Part shown: piece by piece, positions 1 to 5,024 of the stretch
Layout of the letters: every line of letters begins with the position of its first letter
Position numbering within the stretch: position 1 is the first letter of the stretch
Assembly: GCA_030017655.1 (NCBI GenBank)
Contig: JASEIM010000041.1
Location: 1-8,825, forward strand
Reading direction: 5' to 3'
Source of the DNA: Methanobacterium sp.
GTDB taxonomy: Archaea; Methanobacteriota; Methanobacteria; Methanobacteriales; Methanobacteriaceae
Length of the DNA stretch: 8,825 bases
The notes under the pieces: generated by a model
What the model saw: the letters and a program-made list of their open reading frames with translations, nothing else
The model's database searches: none
Told to the model about the DNA's origin: nothing
Program-made: the position numbers and the translations under genes

Positions 1-392
1 ATTTTTTCAATGTTATTTCCATGTGCATGAACTACCAAAATAGCTCCTTCTTTATTTGCTTTGATAATATTATCCATATCACCATCTAAATCTGTAACGA
101 TGATATCGGGGATTGTATTTTCTTCTAAAAGAGCTGTAGTTGCTCCATCTGCAGCAATTAAGGTAAAATCACTTAAATTTAATTTTTTTAATTCTTTTAT
201 ATTTCTTTTTATAGATGGTCCTGCGCCAAAAACAATTACTTTATTCTTTATCTTTATTTCATTTTTATTCAGACCATTATGGTTTTTTAATAAATTATTT
301 AATAATTTTGCAGACTTTTCATCCTCATTCTGGCTGAAACCGAACTCATCCAATATTTCTTTATACCATGAAAACCATATATCCAAATTCAT
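1..392 (-). CDS. mptE: 6-hydroxymethyl-7,8-dihydropterin pyrophosphokinase (MptE family), N-terminal part, cut by window edge
   Basis: About 130 N-terminal residues are present; the family is usually about 230-240 residues, so the C-terminal part lies beyond base 1. MptE pyrophosphorylates 6-hydroxymethyl-dihydropterin using ATP in archaeal (methano)pterin synthesis, in the cytoplasm. Seen: an N-terminal WFSWYKEIL segment, then VIVFGAGPS (about residues 53-61), AADGATTALL (about 81-90), PDIIVTDLDGD (about 95-105) and VVHAHGNN near the edge. The GAGPS, ADGA, TDLDGD and HAHG motifs in this order are the signature of the MptE (former DUF115) family. The start is uncertain: an in-frame ATG at 410 would add six residues, but neither start has a clear Shine-Dalgarno, and a TATA-like box at 415-422 fits a leaderless start at 392. 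It is divergent from the aminotransferase at 506. Family assignment is firm; the specific activity is inferred from it. Confidence 0.9.
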   Translation of the reverse strand, partial: MNLDIWFSWYKEILDEFGFSQNEDEKSAKLLNNLLKNHNGLNKNEIKIKNKVIVFGAGPSIKRNIKELKKLNLSDFTLIAADGATTALLEENTIPDIIVTDLDGDMDNIIKANKEGAILVVHAHGNNIEK

Positions 393-414
393 ATAAAAGA
401 GATATATCATACCA

Positions 415-422
415 GATATAAG
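415..422 (-). promoter_or_regulatory. Probable TATA box of mptE
   Basis: On the minus strand the sequence reads CTTATATC, centred about 26 bases upstream of the ATG at 392. That is the distance expected between an archaeal TATA box and the transcription start, so the mRNA would begin at or next to the start codon (leaderless). No Shine-Dalgarno is visible before 392 or 410, which agrees. Inferred from sequence alone. Confidence 0.4.
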
Positions 423-440
423 TAAAGTTGTTTTGCTAAT

Positions 441-467
441 TACTTAAATTGGAAGTTGAGTAACTCA
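441..467 (+). promoter_or_regulatory. Probable TATA box (443-450) and adjacent palindrome upstream of the aminotransferase
   Basis: CTTAAATT at 443-450 is TATA-like and would place transcription start near 472, giving a leader of about 34 bases that contains the Shine-Dalgarno at 494. Just downstream, at 457-467, lies a perfect 11-base palindrome TGAGT-A-ACTCA. It sits between the TATA box and the predicted start, where an archaeal repressor could block polymerase. AGTTG (454-458) and CAACT (474-478) form a further weak inverted pair around it. Promoter and operator roles are inference. Confidence 0.4.
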
Positions 468-493
468 GTTTCCCAACTACCAAAATTAAGATT

Positions 494-500
494 GGAGGAT
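494..500 (+). promoter_or_regulatory. Ribosome binding site of the class V aminotransferase
   Basis: GGAGGAT lies seven bases before the ATG at 506. This is a strong archaeal Shine-Dalgarno and fixes that start codon. Confidence 0.85.
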
Positions 501-505
501 TAAAA

Positions 506-1663
506 ATGGAGGAAACCCTGTTAATGATACCAGGACCTACAAGAGTAGCTCCTAGAGTACTAAAAGCCCTGTCAGAGGCAATAATAAACCATAGAAGTGC
601 TGAATTTGCTGAAATTTTAACTGAAACAAATGAAATGATGTCAGAAATTTTCCAGACAGATAATCAATCCTATACCATAACCGGTTCTGGAACAGCAGCC
701 ATGGAGGCAGCTGTAGGAAATATCCTAAACAAAGGAGATAAAATTTTAAATATCGTAGGTGGAAAATTCGGTGAAAGGTTTATGCAAATAGCAAAAACCA
801 ATGGAGGATCCCCTATAGAACTCAAAGTAGAATGGGGAACTGCAGTAAACCCAGAAGATGTCAAAAACATTTTAGATGAAAACGAAGACATTAAAGCTGT
901 TACAATAGTTCATAATGAAACTTCAACAGGAGTTGCAAATCCTATTGAAGAAGTTGGAAATGTTCTTAAGGATTATGATGCATTATACGTTGTTGATACT
1001 GTTTCATCCCTTGGAGGAGATGATGTAGCAGTAGATGATTATAATATTGATATTTGTGTTACTGGTTCACAGAAATGCCTTGCAGCACCGCCAGGAATGG
1101 CTGCAATTACAGTAAGTGATGATGCATGGAATCTGATTGATAAAGTACAATCTAGTTCATATTATCTTGATATAAGGAAATATAAAAAGTATGGAAACAA
1201 TAAACCATCTGAAACTCCATTTACTCCATCTGTTTCATTAATGTATGCCATGAAAGAAGCATTAAACGTGGTTATGGAAGAAGGGCTTGAAAGCAGGATA
1301 AAAAGACATAAATTAGCTGCAGAAGCAACAAAAAATGGTATAAAAGCCATTGGTCTTGAATTATTTGCTCAAGAAGAAGTTTCATCTGCAACCGTAACAG
1401 CCATTAAAATGCCTGAAGGCGTAACTGATAAAGACATGAGAGGCACAATGAGAGATAAATATGGAATAGTGCTTGCTGGTGGTCAGGATCATCTAAAAGG
1501 TAACGTATTCAGAATAGGTCATATGGGTAACGTTACTTATAAGGATATTGTAACAACAATTTCTGCACTTGAAATGACTTTAAAAGGCCTTGGATTTGAT
1601 GTTGAATTAGGAAAAGGAGTTGGAGCGGTAGCAGATACTTATCTAACTTCAAAACACCTCTAA
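506..1663 (+). CDS. Class V PLP-dependent aminotransferase, alanine-glyoxylate / serine-pyruvate type
   Basis: A 385-residue cytoplasmic fold-type I aminotransferase, normal length for the family. Seen: N-terminal MIPGPT (residues 7-12), the cofactor-phosphate loop GSGTAAMEA (60-68), HNETSTG (136-142), VVDTVSS with Asp164 expected to contact the PLP ring nitrogen, the Schiff-base lysine Lys190 in GSQKCLAAPPG, the TPFTPSVS segment (about 237-244), and Arg336 in FRIGHMG, the expected substrate-carboxylate anchor. Family members move amino groups between alanine, serine or aspartate and glyoxylate, pyruvate or 2-oxoglutarate. A broad-specificity methanogen homologue (MJ0959) has, as I recall, been linked to aspartate and phosphoserine transamination, so the exact substrate cannot be read from sequence. 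It has its own promoter and Shine-Dalgarno, is monocistronic, and converges on the radical SAM gene 40 bases away. Nothing catalytic is missing. Confidence 0.92.
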   Translation: MEETLLMIPGPTRVAPRVLKALSEAIINHRSAEFAEILTETNEMMSEIFQTDNQSYTITGSGTAAMEAAVGNILNKGDKILNIVGGKFGERFMQIAKTNGGSPIELKVEWGTAVNPEDVKNILDENEDIKAVTIVHNETSTGVANPIEEVGNVLKDYDALYVVDTVSSLGGDDVAVDDYNIDICVTGSQKCLAAPPGMAAITVSDDAWNLIDKVQSSSYYLDIRKYKKYGNNKPSETPFTPSVSLMYAMKEALNVVMEEGLESRIKRHKLAAEATKNGIKAIGLELFAQEEVSSATVTAIKMPEGVTDKDMRGTMRDKYGIVLAGGQDHLKGNVFRIGHMGNVTYKDIVTTISALEMTLKGLGFDVELGKGVGAVADTYLTSKHL

Positions 1664-1664
1664 T

Positions 1665-1693
1665 TCTTCTTATTTTATATTTCAAAAGCTTTT
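1665..1693. terminator. Possible bidirectional terminator between convergent genes
   Basis: The 40-base gap between the two convergent stop codons begins with a T-rich stretch (1665-1682) on the plus strand, suited to archaeal T-tract termination of the aminotransferase, followed by the palindrome AAAAGCTTTT at 1684-1693, which presents A and T runs to both strands. There is no strong GC hairpin. Inferred from position and composition. Confidence 0.4.
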
Positions 1694-1703
1694 ATTAAAT
1701 GAA

Positions 1704-3062
1704 TTATCTACCCACATCTTTAATCATTGCACCCACAGTTTTAATAAGTACAAACCCATCTATCCATGCTTGTCGAATAATGTAGCTTGGGCGTAGATAA
1801 AAATCTCTAAACGCTTTTTTTTGTAAATTTTTAAGCTCTTCCAATGAACAATCGACTGTTTCTAAAACTGGACTCAGCAAAGTATATTTTGACCAGTCGT
1901 TAACCTTTATAAGGTTCTGTTTAGAAGCTTTAATGTAAAAATCAGTTCCAGGATAAGGAGTGGCGAGTGAAAATACTGCATAGGAAGGGTTAAGGCTTTT
2001 AACAAAATTTATTGTTTTCTCTATACTTTGCCGGGTGTCTCCAGGCATTCCAAGCACTGCAGATGCAATTGTTCTGACATCAAGTTCTCTGGTAAGTTCA
2101 AAAGTCCTTCTTATTCTATCCAGGGTGATTCTTTTGTTTAATTTATCTAAATGTTGCTGATCTGCAGATTCTACGCCTAGAAAGACAGTTATACATCCTG
2201 AATCTTTCATTTTCTGGAGAAGTTTCTTGGATAAGGTATCTACCCTTGCTGTACATCCCCAATAAAAATCAAGATCCCTTTCCTTAATTTCATCGCATAC
2301 CTCTTCCACTCTTTTTCTGTTCATTGTAAATGTATCATCCATGAATGCTATCATTTCAGAATCATGCACATCTATTAGATGTTCCATTTCATCAACAATA
2401 TTATCTGCTGATCTCATCCTCAATTTATGGCCATGCATCGCTGATGATGAACAGAACGAGCATCTATGAGGGCATCCTCTTCCCGATATCATTGTTCCGG
2501 TTGAAAGTTTCATGTTTAGAATTTTATATTTGTCCATAGGGAGTAAATGTCTTGCAGGGAATGGTATTTCATCTAAATCTTCTATAATTGGCCTTGGGGG
2601 AGTTTTAAATTTTCTGGTGACTATGCCTTTAACTTTACTTAAGTCCCCTCCCTTTTCAATGGTTTCAACAAGTTCAAGCATGGTGTACTCGCCTTCACCA
2701 TAAATTATAATATCAATAAAATCATTTTTTAAGAGTTCATTATACGTAAATGTTGGATGATATCCTCCTAAAACCACATAAGCCTTGGGACATGTTTTTT
2801 TTGCAATTTCAGCTGTTTTAAGTCCCTGAATAATTGTAGGCGTTAATGCAGTAACCCCTATAACATCTGGTGAATACTTAGAAATTTCATTTTCCAGTTC
2901 TTCCCAGCTCATTTCAAGGGCAGAACCATCTATTATTTTGACTTCAATCCCTCTTTTTTCAAGTACTGCTGCTATATATGAAATTCCTAAAGGAGGAGCT
3001 ACAAGACCTATGAACTTATATTTGGAAGCAGTGTCTGGAGGGTTTATCAATAAAACCTTCAT
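1704..3062 (-). CDS. B12-binding-domain radical SAM protein (BchE-like class), substrate unknown
   Basis: A 452-residue cytoplasmic iron-sulfur enzyme. The N-terminal 130 or so residues form a cobalamin-binding-type Rossmann domain starting KVLLINPP, with APPLGISYIAAVLE and VVLGGYHPTF (about 97-106). It lacks the DxHxxG motif of base-off B12 proteins, as is common in this class. The radical SAM domain follows, with the 4Fe-4S cluster motif GCPHRCSFC (Cys197, Cys201, Cys204), GVES (about 296-299) and AVLGMPGDT (about 335-343). The C-terminal tail has the YLRPSYIIRQ segment common in these proteins. The start is ATG 3062, because AGGTGAT precedes it at ideal spacing and KVLLINPP is the usual family N-terminus; a TTG at 3089 in the same frame is unsupported. 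It lies 28 bases after the acetolactate-synthase-like gene and is probably co-transcribed. Relatives methylate or rearrange unreactive carbons; no substrate can be assigned. Confidence 0.9.
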   Translation of the reverse strand: MKVLLINPPDTASKYKFIGLVAPPLGISYIAAVLEKRGIEVKIIDGSALEMSWEELENEISKYSPDVIGVTALTPTIIQGLKTAEIAKKTCPKAYVVLGGYHPTFTYNELLKNDFIDIIIYGEGEYTMLELVETIEKGGDLSKVKGIVTRKFKTPPRPIIEDLDEIPFPARHLLPMDKYKILNMKLSTGTMISGRGCPHRCSFCSSSAMHGHKLRMRSADNIVDEMEHLIDVHDSEMIAFMDDTFTMNRKRVEEVCDEIKERDLDFYWGCTARVDTLSKKLLQKMKDSGCITVFLGVESADQQHLDKLNKRITLDRIRRTFELTRELDVRTIASAVLGMPGDTRQSIEKTINFVKSLNPSYAVFSLATPYPGTDFYIKASKQNLIKVNDWSKYTLLSPVLETVDCSLEELKNLQKKAFRDFYLRPSYIIRQAWIDGFVLIKTVGAMIKDVGR

Positions 3063-3065
3063 ATA

Positions 3066-3072
3066 ATCACCT
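3066..3072 (-). promoter_or_regulatory. Ribosome binding site that sets the radical SAM gene start
   Basis: Minus strand reads AGGTGAT, ending three bases before the ATG at 3062. It lies inside the longer open frame that begins with a TTG at 3089, so it argues that the nine extra residues of that frame are not translated. Confidence 0.8.
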
Positions 3073-3090
3073 TTGAAATAAATTTTCAAA

Positions 3091-4701
3091 TTATTTAGGG
3101 TTTATTTTGGGTAAAATTATTCCTTCTTCTTTATCAACCATTATATCTATTAAATATGGTTCTTTCAACTTTAAAGCATTTTCTACTGCTTTAAATATTT
3201 TATCTGGTGAATCTATTCTTTCTGCTTTAATTCCATATGCCTTCGCAATTTCAACAAAGTCTGGATTTTCAAGTTCAACCTCAAATCGTTTTCTATATTG
3301 CATATCCTGCCACTGTTTTATTATCCCCAGACAGCAGTTATTTATGATACAGATTAATATGGGGATATTCTCCTGGGAAATTACTGCAAGTTCTTGCATT
3401 GTCATCTGGAATCCTCCATCTCCCGTAACTAAAACAACATTTTCTTCAGGTTCTGCCAGTGCAGCACCAATCGCAGCAGGCAATCCATAACCCATAGGCC
3501 CAAATCCACCTGAAAATATTAATGAAGATGGTCTTTTAATCTTTTTAAGTAATGTAACCCATGTTGTATGTGTTCCAGCATCACTTACAGTTATTGAATC
3601 CTCTGATGCATCCAGAATGTCCTTTATAGCTCTTTGAGGTTTAATTGGAATGTTATTATAATCTGTTTTAATATTATATGTTCTTTTATAGCTTTCAAGC
3701 TCTGAAAGCCATTTACGCGTGCTTATGATTTTAATATCAGATAAACAGTCTAAAAATTCTGATACATCTGCCCGGATTCTTATATCTCCACTTAAAACGC
3801 TTTTATCAAGATTTACATGAATAATACGTTCTTTTCCAATACCTATCTCTGTTCTTTCTGAAAATCTGCAGCCCAATGCAATTAAAAGGTCGCAGTTATT
3901 ACCTGCAAAATTAGCGGCTGTTGTACCTCTAAGTCCAATCATTCCAAGGCAAAGCGGATGATCTTCAGGCAAAACTCCCCTTGCAGAATATGTTGTTGTA
4001 ACAGGAATGCTGTATTTTTCCGCAAAAACTTTTAATTTATCTACTGCATGCCCCCATATAATTCCAGTTCCTGCAAGAATAAGTGGCCTTTTAGAGTCCT
4101 CTATTAATTTAACTGCATCATTAATTTCATTTAAAGGAACATTATTGGGATAACTTATTTTTTCATCGACCCAGTACATATTTACATCTTCGTTTAAAAC
4201 ATCTTTTGGAAAATTCAAATGTACCGGCCCTGTTTTATCATGGGTAATTGAAACAATTGCCTCTTTTAATTTCAAAATACCATCTTCCGGATCTTTAATG
4301 TTAAATGAGTTTAACGTGATTGGATTAAATATTCCCTGAACATCAACATCCTGAAATACATTCTGCCCTTTTTGATCTCTTTCCACATCCCCCGTAATAA
4401 CAACCATTGGAATTGAGTCTTTAAATGCCGTTCCAACCCCCATGACCAAATTCAACGCTCCCGGACCGGCAGTTGCAGTACAAACCCCGAAATTACCGGA
4501 AACTCTTGCATATCCATCAGCTGCATGAGCCGCTCCCTGTTCATGGCGCATCAACACATGTTTAATATTAGAACTTCGTAATGCATCATAAAACGGCAAA
4601 ATTTGCTCACCCGGATGTCCAAAAATGAATTTGACACCATTCTGTTCCAGAACCTGTACCAGAGCATCCGCACATCTTACGGTAATATTTGATGAATCCA
4701 T
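3091..4701 (-). CDS. Acetolactate synthase large-subunit-like ThDP enzyme (IlvB paralogue)
   Basis: 536 residues with the three ThDP-enzyme domains: N-terminal pyrimidine-binding domain with catalytic Glu54 (RHEQGAAHA), central domain (about 190-320) with GLRGTTAANFA and ALGCRFSER, and C-terminal pyrophosphate domain with GDGGFQM (Asp428) and the metal-ligand region INN (Asn455). Residues typical of acetolactate synthases are kept: Phe116-Gln117 (NVFQD), Lys166 (FPKDV), Met254, Arg279 and Trp464 (KQWQ). Such enzymes condense two 2-oxoacids with loss of CO2, typically pyruvate to acetolactate for valine and leucine synthesis. Departures from the usual form: TGDVERD where TGQV is normal, two cysteines after the ThDP-motif asparagines (NNCCLG), Ile460 for the usual Met, a length at the short end, and no ilvN regulatory subunit beside it. 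It leads an apparent operon with the radical SAM gene. Another 2-oxoacid decarboxylase or ligase role is possible, so no symbol is given. Confidence 0.85.
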   Translation of the reverse strand: MDSSNITVRCADALVQVLEQNGVKFIFGHPGEQILPFYDALRSSNIKHVLMRHEQGAAHAADGYARVSGNFGVCTATAGPGALNLVMGVGTAFKDSIPMVVITGDVERDQKGQNVFQDVDVQGIFNPITLNSFNIKDPEDGILKLKEAIVSITHDKTGPVHLNFPKDVLNEDVNMYWVDEKISYPNNVPLNEINDAVKLIEDSKRPLILAGTGIIWGHAVDKLKVFAEKYSIPVTTTYSARGVLPEDHPLCLGMIGLRGTTAANFAGNNCDLLIALGCRFSERTEIGIGKERIIHVNLDKSVLSGDIRIRADVSEFLDCLSDIKIISTRKWLSELESYKRTYNIKTDYNNIPIKPQRAIKDILDASEDSITVSDAGTHTTWVTLLKKIKRPSSLIFSGGFGPMGYGLPAAIGAALAEPEENVVLVTGDGGFQMTMQELAVISQENIPILICIINNCCLGIIKQWQDMQYRKRFEVELENPDFVEIAKAYGIKAERIDSPDKIFKAVENALKLKEPYLIDIMVDKEEGIILPKINPK

Positions 4702-4724
4702 TGATAAGTATATGATCTTTAATT

Positions 4725-4732
4725 TTATTAAA
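4725..4732 (-). promoter_or_regulatory. Probable TATA box of the acetolactate-synthase-like operon
   Basis: Minus strand reads TTTAATAA at about -31 to -24 from the ATG at 4701, the right place for an archaeal TATA box if transcription starts at the ATG. No Shine-Dalgarno is visible before that ATG, so a leaderless message is the simplest reading. Confidence 0.45.
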
Positions 4733-4774
4733 GCTAACCCATTTCAAGAAATTCAAATATTCTTATTGTATTAA

Positions 4775-4819
4775 TGCAATTTACCTACTTTTTAGGTATT
4801 TCTTACTATTTAAATTGCA
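4775..4819. repeat. Nested inverted repeats, candidate operator
   Basis: The outer arms TGCAATTT (4775-4782) and AAATTGCA (4812-4819) are perfect 8-base reverse complements. Inside them, TACCTA (4782-4787) and TAGGTA (4793-4798) form a 6-base inverted repeat around a five-base CTTTT spacer. The structure lies about 45-85 bases upstream of the left-facing TATA box and about 145 bases before the right-facing one. It could bind a dimeric regulator. AT-rich DNA produces such pairs by chance, so this is tentative. Confidence 0.4.
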
Positions 4820-4960
4820 AATACTATTAAAAAAATTGATTCAACTGTTAATAAATATTCTAAGAGATATATCATTTAGTTTTCTCATTAATATAACAAA
4901 TCAGATAAAAATATAAAGAACTTCCCCCCAATAATTTTAAAAACAGGCTAATATAATAAT

Positions 4961-4977
4961 AAAGTATATTTTAAATT
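4961..4977 (+). promoter_or_regulatory. Probable promoter of the receptor phosphatase
   Basis: AAAG followed by TATATTTTA (4965-4973) resembles an archaeal BRE plus TATA box. Transcription would start near 4994-4996 and give a leader of about 30 bases with a Shine-Dalgarno at 5015. This start falls next to the TTG at 4995, which makes translation from that TTG unlikely. An alternative TATA-like run lies near 4910-4919. Confidence 0.4.
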
Positions 4978-5014
4978 ACTAAAATCTTACGAAGTTGATT
5001 TTTTTTATCATATC

Positions 5015-5020
5015 AGGTGT
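5015..5020 (+). promoter_or_regulatory. Ribosome binding site that sets the receptor phosphatase start at TTG 5025
   Basis: AGGTGT lies four bases before an in-frame TTG at 5025. The longer open frame begins with a TTG at 4995 that has no Shine-Dalgarno, so the 5025 start is preferred, removing ten residues. Confidence 0.7.
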
Positions 5021-5024
5021 TAAA

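Larger units (their letters stand above)
4702..5024. other. AT-rich divergent intergenic region with promoters for both flanking genes
   Basis: This 323-base stretch separates the minus-strand acetolactate-synthase-like gene from the plus-strand receptor phosphatase. I see no credible small gene, tRNA or other RNA in it. It holds a TATA-like element facing left (4725-4732), nested inverted repeats (4775-4819), a second TATA-like run AAATATAAAG (about 4910-4919), a short C-run (4924-4929), and the best right-facing TATA element (4965-4973). Its length is more than two minimal promoters need, so regulator binding is plausible. Confidence 0.6.

Noticed and set aside
61..396. Plus-strand open frame of 111 codons
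   Set aside because: It lies opposite the MptE coding frame, which has unmistakable motifs; the plus-strand protein is low-complexity (Phe, Ser, Ile-rich) as expected of an antisense shadow.
397..410. Exact 14-base repeat AAGAGATATATCAT, also at 4862-4875
   Set aside because: One AT-rich 14-base match is close to chance expectation in a window this size, and the two copies have different positions relative to genes.
3107..3490. Plus-strand open frame of 127 codons inside the acetolactate-synthase-like gene
   Set aside because: Antisense to the conserved C-terminal ThDP domain, with no ribosome binding site or recognisable motif; a shadow frame. The other short overlapping frames were dropped for the same reason.
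3091..4701. Sulfopyruvate decarboxylase (coenzyme M pathway) as an alternative for the ThDP enzyme
   Set aside because: That enzyme lacks the central domain and is much shorter; this protein has the full three-domain acetolactate synthase layout with its pyruvate-condensing residues.
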